The notes under the pieces: model-generated | What the model was told of the DNA's origin: nothing | What the model saw: the letters and a program-made list of their open reading frames with translations, nothing else | Database searches by the model: none | In this document: positions 22,765 to 35,789 of the stretch, piece after piece | Numbering within the stretch: the first letter of the stretch is position 1 | Layout of the letters: every line of letters begins with the position of its first letter | NCBI RefSeq assembly: GCF_001642475.1 | Contig: NW_019174112.1 | Location: 1 to 38,486 of the forward strand | DNA length: 38,486 nt | Direction of reading: 5' to 3' | DNA from: Fonsecaea monophora | Lineage: Eukaryota > Ascomycota > Eurotiomycetes > Chaetothyriales > Herpotrichiellaceae | Made by a program: the position numbers and the translations under genes

Positions 22765-23448
22765 GGTGAGGTTCTAGAAACCCGGCCGCGAGAAAACAAG
22801 GTATATGGGAAAGTGGCTCTCAAGCTCTGACGAGCAGGGTACAAGTGTGTTTGAGTAAAGCCAAGTACAGTTTCTGCAAGCTCGTTGATTCATCCCTTGC
22901 ATCCTTGAAAATTCAAGCGGAAAATTGTAGCAAACATGAGAGTGTTGATATAGCGTGTACCCTCAACCCAACACAGTGTCTTGTGCGTGGCTTGTCGATC
23001 GACCTCTCTCGAATCAGGGTTCGACAAAGTCGTTGCAATGATTCGCAGAGATAAATTTCAATTAACCTAAGTGACTCAATTTCGAGGACAAGTCGGATTC
23101 AGGAGGGGTCTCGGGACGGTCATCACACCTTTCGTAATCCCGCTGAGGCATCTAGCAGTCACGACCCACATCTGATTCTGATTGGGACGTCAAGGGCCGG
23201 TGAAGTCTCATCCATCTACCAGTTATCAACTTGGAAATATTTCCCTCGGCAAGTGGCAAGAGCATCCTTATACCTTGTATTACATGGTTCTTATTAGCAA
23301 TACACGATGATAGTGGCTGGGCAGGATCCTGATTCTTGACTACCCGAAACCTCAACACTGACAACTGTTCATCTTTCTCACTCCAGCTTCAACACTGCCA
23401 GCTGTTCATCCCGCTAACTCTAAAGTTTTACGGCACACTTTCTACAAA
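22765..23448. promoter_or_regulatory. Bidirectional promoter region of dcl2 and argonaute
   Basis: 684 bp separate the two divergent start codons. No additional gene is supported here. Head-to-head layout suggests joint control of the two core silencing genes. No specific factor site can be named from the sequence. Confidence 0.6.
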
Positions 23449-26400
23449 ATGTCTGGAAGAGTACCTAGAGGTGGAGGTGCGGAAAGGGGGCTCCCATTCA
23501 ATCCTCGAGGCCGTGGCAGAGGAGATCAAGTTGCAGGTAGAGGTGGAGGTGGGGACAGAGGACAGCCATTCAACCCTCGAGGGCATGGCAGAGGAGATCG
23601 AGGTTCAGGCAGAGGCAGAGGCAGAGGCCTGCCAACTCAGGTCAGCGTTTATCGGTACGGGATCAAACATTGGCTTTCCTGACAGACGCTGACAATTCTC
23701 AGCCCGGATGGAGGCTCTGCGATAGCATATGATTCAAGGGTGAAGCGAATTGAGGAGGAGATACAAGCAAATATCCAGCGATCAAAAAGCTCTTCTGCCC
23801 TCACAAGCGTCTTCCCGGAACGTCCAGGTTTCGGAACAAAGGGGAAAGAGATACTGTTGTGGACAAACTACTTCGAATTGACAGGATGCGGGAATCTCCT
23901 CCTCTACCGTTATTCAATCAATATCACTCCTACTGCCGGCGGCAAAGGTCCAGGTGCCAAAATGGCGAGACGTTTGGTGCACTTGTTGCTCGAGGATCAT
24001 TTCAGCGACCAAGAACTTGATATCGTTACGGATTTCAGATCGAACATGCTCAGCAAAGTGGAATTGAATATCAGGGATCACTATCGGGTGCCATATCGCC
24101 AAGAACACGAGCAAGACCCGAGCCCTAATGCTCCCGTATTCCAGATCACACTTCGTCAAACGGCCGCTCTGTTGACTTCAGAATTGCTGGATTATGTAAC
24201 CTCCACAAAAAGCGCCGCACTTTTCGGCTCCAAAGATGAGCTGATCCAAGCTCTCAATATTGTAATGGGACATCATCCAAAAGCGGCGTCTGACATTACA
24301 AGCGTTGGAGCACACAAACACTACCCCAACACAGCTACAACGGAGAAGGTCAACTTGGGAGAAGGGCTACAGGCAATCCGAGGGTTCTTTATGAGTGCCC
24401 GAGCGGCCACAGCGCGAATTCTTGTCAACGTGCAGGTCAAGTACGGCTCGTTTTTTCAAGAAGGACCATTGGAAGGGCTCATCAATGTCTTCATAACTCA
24501 GAATGGGAACAATAAGCGGAAGCTGGAAACTTTTCTGAGGCGATTGTCGGTGAGCGTCACACACATCCAGCGAAGGGACAGGAGCAGAAAGGTCATTCCT
24601 CGAATCAAACAAATATTTGGCCTTGCATCGGAAGGTGATGGTCAACAGCAGGTACACAAGCCTGTGGTACACAGTTTCGGTGCCGGTCCGAAGGAAGTGA
24701 AGTTCTTCCTGGCAGCTGCCGATCCTGGTTCTCAAACACAGAGGCAGAGACCCGGAGGAGGCAGCAACAGCAGCAGCGGTGCAACTCAGGGGAGATATGT
24801 CAGCGTCTACGACTTCTTCAAGCAAAGTGAGCCCCCTCCAAAACGACGATGATAGTCATAACTTACCCCCAACAGCATACAACCTGGTCATTCGGGACAC
24901 TAGCTTGCCAGTAGTCAATGTTGGAAACAAACAAAATCCATCTTATCTCCCAGCTCAAGTCTGTCATGTCATCGGGGGCCAGCATGCATTAACGAAACTG
25001 AGCCCGCCTCAAACGCAGAACATGATTAAATATGCGGTGCGTTCACCAGACCAAAACGCCCGCTTCATTGCAACTTCTGGGGTGAGCTTACTAGGGATAT
25101 CACCGATGAATGCTACGCTGGTCAGTTCCTCCATTTCCTTGGCGTCATTATCACTCACAAAAGACGGAGCAGAATAACTTTGGTTTTGAGATCAAGCCCA
25201 ATTTTGTCTGCTTGCCCGGTCGTGTTTTGGACACCCCAAGGGTCCTTTATCATGGAAAAGGCGTCACCAACCCTCGTGCAGGGAGCTGGAATTTGCAAAA
25301 CGTGCGTTTCTCGACGCAATCAAACTTGCCTTACTGGACTTACCTCGCAATCTCGATGCATGGTTCTGTCTCACCATGGGGCTCTGAACAAAGCCTGCAA
25401 ACCGCGCTGGATGGTTTTACCCAGAAATTGCAAGAGCTTGGTATTACCGCCGTCAATCACACCTCAGGGATGAATCTGATTCTCGACCACTCCACAATGG
25501 AGAGACAGATCGACAATTCTATCCACTTATTCATGCATAGTGAAAGGAAGAAGCCGCCAAGCTTTCTGCTTGTCATACTTCCCTCGAAGAACACCAGAAT
25601 CTACAATCGTGTCAAAACTGCCTGCGACGTCAAAGAAGGACTCCTCAACGTTTGCACTGTGGCTTCGAAGTTCGTCAAACCTTACAACGACCAATATTTC
25701 GCCAATGTTGCATTAAAGGTCAATTTAAAGCTTGGAGGCAGGAATCATTCACTCAACACCCAGAAGCTCGGCATTGTGGCTGAAGGAAAAACCATGATCG
25801 TCGGCTTGGATGTTACACATCCGTCCCCAAATTCTGCGAAAACGGCACCCAGCGTTAGTGGCATCGTGGCATCAGTCGACAATTGGCTCGGACAATGGCC
25901 AGCAGAGCTCCTCATTCAACCTCCTGGCCAGGAGATGATTACGGGCCTTCAGCCACTGATTCAATCACGACTTCAGCTGTGGCAAAAGGTCAACAAGTCC
26001 CTTCCCGATAATATTCTCGTTTACCGTGACGGTGTCTCCGAAGGTCAATACAACTCGGTTCTCGAGAAAGAACTTCCATCATTCCGAGCCGCTTGCAAGG
26101 AGTTATACTCCCCCAACAAGACTAAAAGCGGGTTTCCTCGCATCACCATCATCATCGTTGGCAAGCGGCACAACACTCGCTTCTACCCGACCAAAGAAAC
26201 CGACGCAGATAGATCATCGAACCCACCGAACGGGACGATTGTCGACCGCGGCATCACCGAAGCTCGAAACTGGGACTTCTTTTTACAAGCCCACACCGCT
26301 TTGCAAGGAACCGCTCGTCCTGCGCATTACTACATTGTGCTGGACGAGATATTTCGGCGACTGCCTGTCAAGCCGCCCTTTGGCAATCCCGCTGATATGG

Positions 26401-26639
26401 TGGAAGACCTGACGCACAATCTCTGCTATCTCTTCGGACGCGCAACCAAAGCCGTCAGTATCTGCCCGCCTGCGTACTACGCCGACCTATTATGCGAGCG
26501 GGCGAGATGTTATCTCAGCGGCCTGTTTGATCCGGAGGTCTCAGAAAGTGGCTCAACGAGCACTCAGTCGACGCAATTACCGGATCAAAGTGCGGTCAAA
26601 TTGCATCCGAAGGTGCAAAATTCGATGTTCTACGTGTAA
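23449..26639 (+). CDS. ago: Argonaute (QDE2-like)
   Basis: Four exons (23449..23654, 23703..24826, 24876..25120, 25173..26639) give 1013 residues. The first intron's donor is the GTACGG at 23655, not the GTCAGC at 23641, because only the former keeps the frame. Residues 4-62 form an RG/RGG-rich tail with two near-identical units (PFNPRGRGRGD and PFNPRGHGRGD). N, linker-1, PAZ and linker-2 regions follow (LPVVNVGN, YLPAQVC, QNARFIATSG), then MID and PIWI. The slicer tetrad is complete: D738 (GLDVTHPS), E779, D811 (VYRDGVSEGQ) and H910 (ARPAHYYIVLDE). It should load small RNAs and cleave matching transcripts. The C-terminus MFYV is as expected. There are no frame breaks. It is convergent with the decayed helicase gene, 126 bp away. 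Confidence 0.93.
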
Positions 26640-26765
26640 GGGGAGAGGTTAGTTAATCTTTGAAATTACTGCTATGGTTAAACGTTTCTTTAGGAAAAAG
26701 CGTGGATATTCATTGAGATCTCAGGATACGTAAGTACTACTACTATAATAATATCTATTTCATCA

Positions 26766-29700
26766 CTAGAGTCTAAGCTGTGAATCCGTCACAAGATGAG
26801 ATCCCCCAGCACACCTGTACCCTCCATTTTGCTTTATCCATCTAAAGCCTGCACAACAGACGCCCATTGTTTCCAATTTCTTTTGTGCTTCCGCTTCACA
26901 CTTCTTTCTAGCCTCTTCCGCATCCTTAATACGTCTCAACGTCTCTTTCTTCTCACTTTTCCTACTTTTGATTTCGAGCTGTTGTACACGTTCCTCCTTC
27001 TCGCTTACGCTTGAGCTCATTAGCTGTCTCTTGATCCGTTTGGAAAGCATTAGTATCCTATTCAAGCTCTGCAATCCTCGACGAACGCTCATTTGACGAG
27101 GTCTCGAGTTCCATGATGAGGCGTTCATGGTCAAAGACCGTTGCTTGAAAGGCGGCTTCAGCGGCAGATTGCGTTTCTATGTCCCTTTGAAGCTGTGTCC
27201 GCGTCGCATCTGATACACCTGAGTCGCGATTGTTGGTGTTGGGCGTCTCAGACTCTTCTGTCGGGCCCGCATGATCGGCACTGATGACGTTTTCTGATAT
27301 CGCAGCGTGTTCTGACACATTGATATTGTGTGAAAAGCTGGGCCTGGAGGCGAAATGGTCGTCTTGCATCTGGAAGACCGGACTTGGGTCACATGTCGCC
27401 TTGTTGGCTTCACGGTGTTTCCGTATTGTAAGCAGATCAGAAAGCTCTTTCAGCATGTCGACTTCTGTTGCCACCAGCGGCTCGAACGAATCCTCGGCTC
27501 GCTCGAAAGCTAATGTAAACTCCGAGCCTGTCGAGTTCTTTCTCCAGTAGCTCTAGACACGAATCTGACTTCAGGTTCTCGAAGATCAGCTTCTCAGGAA
27601 ACCGGCTCGCCAGTCCGCGATTCACGTTGAGCAGTCGGTCGATATCATTCGAATACCCGGCGAGGATGACGACGACTTTCCCTTTGAACTGGGGTTTCGT
27701 TACACAGTCGACCAATTCGTCGACAGCTTCCTTGCCGAAAGGGCCGTCAGACAGACGATATGCTTCGTCAACGAAAAGGACCTTTCCAAGCGCTTTGGTG
27801 AGCACTTCTTTCGTTTTGGGGCCGCTCTGGCCGACGTATTGGGCGATGAGATCGGACGCGGAGCACTCGACGTACTCTTTCGTTGAAAAGATGCCGATTT
27901 CGTAGTAAAATTCTGCCACTTTTCGAGCTACAGTGGTCTTTCCGGTTACTGCAAATCCGTCAGTGATGCCATCTTGGTTCTTGGTACATATGGATTCATT
28001 CGATCTTTACCTGGAGGGCCCCTTGAAAACCCAATTGAAGGCGATATGCTCCTTTGGATCCTTGCCTCGACCTTTCATGTTGAGAGCCATTCTCTGAAGT
28101 CTCTCGAACTTCCAGGTCCACTCCTGAGCGCCAACAAGGTTGCCGAAGATCCTGGAACAAATGCTACCTGATCGCGATGCTCGGTCGAAGTCGGGATCAA
28201 AATCTTGTGGCAGGAATATCGCGTCGGGATTCTCGTTGTTCATCGGCGAGGATTGCGATCGCGCTTGATGATGTGCCTTGCTCAGCCGATCAAGTTCTCG
28301 ACTTCGCCTGCGTTTACGAAATTGGGACGATCTCGAGTTTTGGATAGGATCCCGATAACGACGTCTTTCGCCTCGTCTGTGGCATCAAGGCCTTGCTTTT
28401 TCAGCTTGAAGTCGAGGATTTGTCGAAGTTCTTCGTCTCCGAAATCGTCAAAGTGGAATGCTTCGCTGATGGGAAACCGTCTCGCGAGGCCTGGGTTCGA
28501 GTTATCCAGCATCTCCTTCATATCGTCCTCGTACCCAAGAAGTAGCACACAGCGGTCTTCGCCTGGGGTGTTTTTAACTTCGCCAACAATTGTGTCGATG
28601 ACCGCGGCCTTGTAGATGTCGGCCTGTCCTTTTCCAACTCCACAGCCCGCAAGAGGACCGTACGCCTCATCTATGAGGAGGACCTTGCTCTCGCTAGCTC
28701 TCAGGATTGCCTTGGTGTCTCTTTCGGATTCTCCGAGACGTGCACCGACAAAATCGCTCGGGGTTTTGTACACAACTAAACACAAATGAATGAGCAAGAA
28801 TTCTTGGTGCCTTCGAACCGACGGGAATCGTGAATTGGTCATTAAACTTACCCTCATTCTTCGAAAGTAATCCCAATTCTGCGAGAATAGCAGCATAGAG
28901 CTTTCCTACCGACGTCTTTCCAGTTCCAGGGTTCCCAGTGAAATTCCGGTTGAGCGACACTTGAATGGGAGGCTTTCCAACAAGCTCTCGATGATGGTTC
29001 TTTTCCACGCCACCAACTAGAGTATTGATGCTCTCCTTGACCTGCTTCAGCCCAATCATGCTCTGTAGCTCTCTCCAAGCCGCACTGGTTTGAAGGACTC
29101 CTTTGGGTTGCGGTCCAATGAGGTCGTCTTTCGAAAAGAAAAGGTCATCAGGGGAAAGTCCATCTTTGCGCTCCTTCACCAGCCGTTGAGCTTGCCGTTC
29201 TGACACCCTCGACCAGGTATTGTGCAGAGATCTGGCGTTTTCAGAACCTGGCATGCCTCGATTTACGCCCAGACGGTCGACTAATATCTTCGCATAGAGA
29301 TCCTGTGGACCATCTTCAAAAGTCGCACGGGTGGCGTATTTTTGGTCGACGTATTTTTCCAACATAGTCAACAGTTCGGCATTCGAACAATCCGCAAAGG
29401 CTATTCGGTGGGGCAAGCGGCTCGAGGCCAGGGTTGTGCTCAAAGAACTTCTCCATCTCTTTCGTGTAGCCTGCAAAGATGAATACAATCGAGCCGATCT
29501 TCTCCTCGATCTCCGTCAGGAGAAAGTCGAGCACAACTCCACCGCCAAAGGAATTTCCTGACGTGAGCTGGTATGCTTCATCGAGGAAGAACACGCCTCC
29601 GCCCGACTTTATGAGGTTCTCAATATGCTTTTTCGTCCCAGCCACACCTTCGTTAGCCAGGCTCGAGCCTGTAACTCCAACAAATCCCGACCCGCGCAGT

Positions 29701-32700
29701 GCGCCAACGCTGGTCAAAAACTTCGCGTAATATCTTGCCACACTCGTTTTACCTTTCGTTTATCAGTTAAGGTTCCTCGCCCCTAGAATTCAGAGTTACC
29801 TGTACCAGAATTTCCGAGCATGACCATTCCAAGCCTTTCCTTCTTCATGTCGGTGTTCTGCCTTTTAACGACATCTGTCTTTGCCTTGATCGTCAAAATC
29901 TTTGTTTTGACCTCTTTCAACCCCGCCATTGCCATGATGGCATCAATAGCGTCATTCGTTGCATTTTCGACTCGCTTTTGGCGTTGCCACTCAAACTCCG
30001 GGGAGTCTTCGGGAGTGGGCGGTGGCTCAGGCCAAGTAATGTTGGGAGATTGTGATGGGCGTACTTGACCTTTAGGAAGCGGAGTTCGCGGAGCCTTGGG
30101 CGTCTCTCCTGTGACTGAAGTTGTTGGTTCCGCGACATGAGATGGAGGCTCTTGAGATAGAGATTGTTGCAAATCTTTCAGGTCTCGCTGTCTCTGTTGC
30201 AGAGCCTTTTCTCGGTCCTCTTGTAGCTGTTCTCCTCCTCCACGTCTCGAGTAGACTGGATCTGCTGGTCGATCTTCTCCATCCTGCCGGCATGCAGCGC
30301 ATCAAGCCGGGTTCGCCGCTCCTGGATGTCGAGGTCGTGCTTCAGTCTTCGCTGTTCCCGTTCTTCGCCATCTTTACACTGGCTGCACTTCCCTCTCGTC
30401 AACTGATGACATTTTCTCAGTTCAAGATGATCATTCTTGCAACCGATCTCCAAGATCTGTTCGCACGGAATTTTCGAATGATGAAACAGCTGATGGCAGC
30501 GTTGCGGACACTTGTGGACTCCGCAATTCAAGATGGTTTCACTAGATGGAGTCAATCAACTGGGAGGTACTCGCACCAGAGCCGGACTCACCATGGCTTG
30601 TTGCAGCCACCATCTGGACATTTTTCGTCAAATTCTTCTGGCAGTTTGAGGACGGCTTTGTGAGCTGGATGCTGCTGGCACCGAACAGGCAGATCTTCGT
30701 AAATATGCATAGTTCTCCACCCTTTGCAGATCCCAAGAATGTCTCAGAGTTTCCAATGATGATAAGAGCGTTGCGAGCTCGAGAGAGAAGCACGTTCACC
30801 CGCTCTGGGGAAAAGAGGAAGCCGATGTCATTTTTGTTATCGCTCCGAGTCAAGGAGACGAACACTATGTCACTTTCGCCGCCTTGGAAGTTGTCTGTCA
30901 CTCGTTAATCATGTCAATTACACAAAAATGCTTAGGGTGATGTTGTCTAGTTTGCCACTTACCGATTGTTGACAACCTGATTTTGGGGTTTTCACAAGCC
31001 GCCAATGCCCCCGGCATTAACCCAGCGCGGACCAAATCATGGGAGTCGAGGTCAAGGATCCATCAGAAGTCTCAGTTGGCCGAGGTACGGAGTTAAGACG
31101 ACAATATTGTCGGTTCTGTATCCCTGCTGACCCAGATAGCGTACACACTTCCATGTCATCTCACCCTCGAAAAGATTTTTCCTGGAAGGAGTGTAGCCGT
31201 CTCTCCACTCCCGTACATCTACGAGTTCCACTTCTGAATGTCGATGGTCCAAGAAAATCAGGTTGTCTGTACATCCGCGTAGATCAGGGCGTCCTTTGGT
31301 GTTGGGGGCGTCGCAAAGCTCAGGATACGTGAGCTCTCTGAGGATAGCAGATAACTCTGGACGCATCCGATGTTGTTCGACGAGGACCTGGTGTGGGGAG
31401 CCTTCAAGCACGAGCCTCTCGAAGAGAGATCTGTTCAAGTTGTATCCTTCGCTCTTATCCACCGTCAAGTTGTAGTTGCTGATTTTCGGACGAAGCTGTT
31501 GATGGTCACCGACGAGGATGAGTTGCTTCGTGCTGGGTCTAATCGCTGTGAGAATATGGCTCTCGAGTATTTCTCTGGCTTCTTCGACCAATCCGACTCC
31601 CGGCGATACCGACTGGACATGCTTGACATATTTCGCTGCTGCTGTTGTGGTGCAAGCGATGATCCGTTTCTGCCGCATGACTTCAAGGTCTTTCTCCATG
31701 TAGATTGCACGCACCTGTGCAAGGGCTTTGTTGTAGACCTCTCCCGCTTCACATACAAGTGCTGACACAGTCTCCATCATTTCACGCTTCCATTGCTCAT
31801 AAATCTCTGATCCCTCCGCTGCCTTCAAATTCCAATCTTCGGGAAATCTGGAGCCATGGCTTCGTTGAAATATTCCAGCATCCTTTCCTCGTCTCCACTG
31901 GTCCAGGAGGTAGAATCTGTCCACTTTTCGCCCACCCTTGCTGACTTGGGTCATTTTCCCTTCTACTGAAGGTACTTCAAAGGCCCCAAAAAAGGGGGAC
32001 CCTCTGATCGGAATTCGAGATGTTCCAAGACTTCTGACTTTGAAAAGTTCGTTCCTTGCAAACGTGCAACCGCCTGTTGTAGTGCTCGGCCTTTCCGTGT
32101 GACCGCATCCCTCGCCTTTTGCAGCATGTTGAATTGGATTGGGATCAGCCTGCGACTTGAAGGACTTTCCTGCAGTGAGAGTGGTTTTGTCCTGACGGTG
32201 GCCTTTTTGGTGCTTCCGAAACGCACGATATCAGAATCCGGTATACCAAGATCTAAAAGCTCTTTGAGAAATTGATCCAACGCATGGTGCGTGTAACAGA
32301 CGACGGGAATCCTCTCATTCGTGAAGTGCAGGATTGGTTTCGCGATCAGAGAGCCCATGAATGATTTACCAGTCCCTGTGACAGATATTCAGTTCTGAGG
32401 ATAGCTTCACCACCATTCACCTATATTGGTGCTTACCTGGAGGGCCTTGGATGGTGCAGACCTTCTGGCGCGCTTCAGCAAGGAAGCGTTGGGCTTGCGA
32501 CTTGTCCAGTCTGATTTCTCGAGGCAGGCCAAGAACTTTGTCAATTCGGACGACGGCGCCTTTCTCAACTTGTTCCAGGAGGCTCTGGAGACTCGGATTC
32601 ACATTGTAATCAATTTCATTGACCATACAATCTTTGTCACCGGCGAAGAGCTCCTTTGCTAGCGGTATGTTTCTGATTGCTTTCAGTTGCTTCAGGATTG

Positions 32701-33841
32701 GCTCATACGAGAACATTGGTGTGTTCAACTGGATAAAGACACTGGAAGCGATCATATCGCCTTTGATATCACGTTTCTGACACTCGCCTCCGGAATTCTC
32801 AGGCAGAGAACTGGCGGTTGGTGGTCGAGAAGGGCTTCGTCGCGGCAAATGGTGGCGAGAGATCAAAACTGATCGTCTATCATGAGACAGCCAACCGAGT
32901 TATCTTTGAGATAATTTGTGTTCTCCTTAACAAACTTCTTCTTTTTGCCAGGAGGTAAAGCATTGATTTGAGGTAGGCCAATAAGGCATTCGAATTGCAG
33001 ACTCCACTGCCGTTTCTCATCACATAGGGCGCCTGCAAGGCTAAGGCTAAAGACTCGTAGCCTCTTTCGAACAGGTGATTTATCAGGAGATCTTATGTGC
33101 CCAAGCTCGTCTCTGAGATCAGAAATCATGTCCTCATGTAGCAAACGGAAATGTCGATCCACTTGTGCTGCGAGACTCGTCGGACCACAGGGGTTGTCCA
33201 TGTCCTGGACTCGAGGTAGATATGGATCTTTTGAGGCAAGTTCTTCGGCTGTGGGCATGATGTGGATAGCATGTATGTCTTCAAAATCATTATCGTGACG
33301 CCCACCAGGCCTATGAGCTATCTTTCGTGCACGGAGTCGGACGTCCATGGTCGAGTGGGCAAGCATCCGCTCTTGAATCTTCTCGTTCCGGCCAGCTCGA
33401 CAATACGAGGGATCGCATCCTGTGATGAGAGAATCTCGACGAGGAACGAGGACAGAACGTCTAAGGCTTCGTCGTTCAGTCTACCGCAGGCTACTGCTTC
33501 AATATAAGCATTCCAGGTGACTTCTACTTCAACAATCGCTGAGGCAAGTTGCTGCACCAGATACCCGCCACATATCGTCACAATTTCAGGGGTTTGCACA
33601 TATCGAATCAGAGAGGTGAACATTCCATTCAGAAAGGGCAGTGATGCGTCGGTAGCAAAGCCGTCCGGAGAGATCCTAAGCGTGTAGCGCTGGCATTCAA
33701 TCTTTGGATGCACATCCCAGGATATTCTTCAGAAATGATCGCCTCTAGGAATTGTTTTGCATTGTTGGAACCAAGTTGCTCCTTGCCCGCGAGAATCTTC
33801 GTATATAGCCATCGCAGCTTGGATCGTCGAACAGGATCCAT
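26766..33841 (-). pseudogene. Decayed ZNFX1/Hrr1-like helicase - NFX1 zinc finger - triple AAA fusion
   Basis: From the ATG at 33841 the order is: a helical N-terminal region; a UPF1-like SF1 helicase (about 32870-30740) with QGPPGTGKS, VEEAREILE, GDHQQLRP, EQHRMRPE and LLSRARNAL; an NFX1-type zinc region (30640-30380, CPDGGC, CGVHKCPQRCH); three CbbX/SpoVK-like AAA modules with Walker A GNSGTGKT (near 29800), GNPGTGKT (near 28920) and the altered GPPVTGKT (near 28000), each with a DEAY Walker B; a coiled coil; and a C-terminal CAGFRWIKQNGGYRCAGGSH. Introns include 32436..32376, 30591..30542, 29799..29753, 28851..28776 and 28010..27949. The frame breaks near 33650, 33388, 32770, 31990, 31055, 30710, 30235, 29425, 28245, 27520 and 27060. 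In-frame stops lie at 32863 and 28282. ZNFX1/Hrr1 helicases act with Argonaute and RdRP in worms and fission yeast. Confidence 0.8.
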
Positions 33842-34141
33842 TATGCCAAATGTTTCAACAAAAATTGGGCAGCTGAAGCCACAAGGGCAGAAATAGTAGG
33901 AGAGACACAAACCCAGGACACTGTTTTGCCACTGCAAGGGGAAGCTCTGAGAATAGCTCTCGGTGCGACATGGAGGGAAATATGTACACACGAGGCCAAG
34001 GCCTGTGCTGGCGTTGCATTTCGACACCATGCTAAACTGCTGTGACTGGTCCGGGGGCCTGTCCGGGGCCCATATGAAGGTGAATATGAATGGACGTAAG
34101 ACGTCACGACATGGGATTGTGTGGATATTTCTAATTCTGCT
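33842..34141. other. Spacer with no supported gene
   Basis: 300 bp between the helicase start and the stop of the next minus-strand gene. An open frame continues upstream of the helicase ATG and contains several cysteines, but no finger pattern could be fitted, so an extended N-terminus is possible but unproven. Confidence 0.4.
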
Positions 34142-35584
34142 CTAAACTGAATCCAGGAATTCTAAACCCCTAGGTTCGTCCTGGTCCTGGATAGATTCCA
34201 GCTCTCCCACACCAGCCTTCTCAAGCTTCAATACAGTCTCACAAGGCGCCCCCTCAAACAATGGCATTATCTGTGCCACCTTTTGAGCTGCTTCCTTGAT
34301 GAAGCTATGACGGCTATTCTTGGCGGGTCTGAGAAAGTCGTCAAGATCCTTCCTGTTCAGTTTCTCTACCCTGGTCATCTGTGAGAGTTGTTATAACCAG
34401 AGGTTGGACACAACTTACGCAGCGTTGCTGGGCCAGTTCGCCTTTCCAGAGGGGATGAGCGCCAGGATTCCAATTGAAAATTCCTTATTTATCGCGTCCC
34501 AGATCACGCCCGCATGGAGTCGATTCTTCACCTTGTCTCGGTCTCCCTCCTCAGCATCCTCGGCGATCTTGTCAATCACCGATGTCTCCGCCCTTTTGTG
34601 GTTGACCCCACTACCAAAGAACATTTTCAAGTCATTTCTTCGTGAGTTCAACCGCACAAGACAAAGTCGATGGATGACATTATTTGTGTGGGTGTTGGAT
34701 TCCAAAATATCAAGGTGTTTCCATATTTCTTTGGTCGAGCATGGTAGGCTCATGTTCGATGCCACCAGTCGTTCTCTCAGAACCTGCAGTGCTTGTTTGA
34801 GCTCAATGATTGACGGGATCCCAGCCACACCCCATATTAGGCTGTTCACTACTGAGTTAAGCTCTGCACAAAGGCCTGAACCCGCAATGGTCCTGGTGCC
34901 CCCCTTTGGAGACTGATTCTTTTGCAATTGACTAGAACGCTTCGAATTCACCTTTGATTTCATATTCGTTCCCTGTCCGCGAAAGGCGTGTCCGCCGACT
35001 GAATCCGGTAGGCATATGCGCTTTTCAGAATGCCGAGATGGAGTTATAGGTTGATATGCGCTGGCTCTTGGTCGAATCGGATGTATACCTGATAACAGGT
35101 GAGGATTGATGGTGGTCAACGGCATGAAATTGTCTGAATCGTACTCTTCGTGTGATTGGGAGCACAAGTTCAAAGCGCTTTCTCTTTCGAAGGATGGGCC
35201 TGGCGAAGTTGCAAGCGAAACCTGATTGTTATGATCTGCAAGTTCTGAACAGGAATCCTCTAGAAACATCTGTGGTTCTAGGTAGCCTTCTGCTTCACGA
35301 GATGGTGAATCCAATCCCTCTAGCCCATTCTCATAAATTTCACGGCACGTGTCGTCGAAGCTTCGTGCCGTGTATTGGAGTTCTCGGATGAAATCCTTCA
35401 GTTCTTGGACAGCTTGGATTCCCGCATCGCGGCCGTTTATAATCTCGTCTTTAGTTCTGCGATGGATTTTAGTAAGGAGGGGGGAAAAGAACTAAACCAC
35501 TCATCAGCAAATTTGAAGTAGTCAGAATGACTTGATCCTCACGTCGGAATCAGTCGGACCTGGTAAGGGTTGTCTTTCCGGCAT
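34142..35584 (-). CDS. Unrecognised 439-residue fungal protein
   Basis: Three exons (35584..35532, 35456..34419, 34370..34142) sum exactly in frame to 439 residues. The last intron (34418..34371) starts GTAAGT and ends CCAG; an earlier CACAG would shift the frame. The first intron has a weak GTCATT donor, a TTACTAAAA branch and a GCAG acceptor, so the first 18 residues are less certain. Visible are a helical N-terminus (GIQAVQELKDFIREL), a long Ser/Pro/Asn-rich low-complexity middle with a basic patch, and a mixed helical C-terminal half (IPSIIELKQALQVLRERL). No known domain was recognised. It is co-oriented with the helicase/AAA gene 300 bp downstream and could have been co-expressed with it. 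Unlike that gene, no frame break was found. Confidence 0.55.
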
Positions 35585-35789
35585 CGTGGACCTGATGGAT
35601 CACACCCTGATAAAACAAAGGCAAAGCGAAGACTAAGGATGTTATGAAGCTACCAAAGCCTTCACATGTGGCTCGCGCACTGACTAGAACTGCCAATTAA
35701 AATGCATTGATACCACCGGCTTGGCACGCCCAGGGATTCCATTACTCCCATTTCGATTCGTGAGCCTTACAATGACTTGCTAGGAAGTC

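Noticed and set aside
16995..33841. All frame breaks explained as homopolymer base-calling errors
   Set aside because: Several breaks do fall in short runs, but the long dcl2 and argonaute models have none, and the helicase gene also has in-frame stops and a likely internal deletion near 30710.
35520..35640. Minus-strand peptide containing DAGKTTL, resembling a P-loop
   Set aside because: It is only a short stretch in a different frame ahead of the 439-residue gene, with a stop soon after and no further NTPase motifs.
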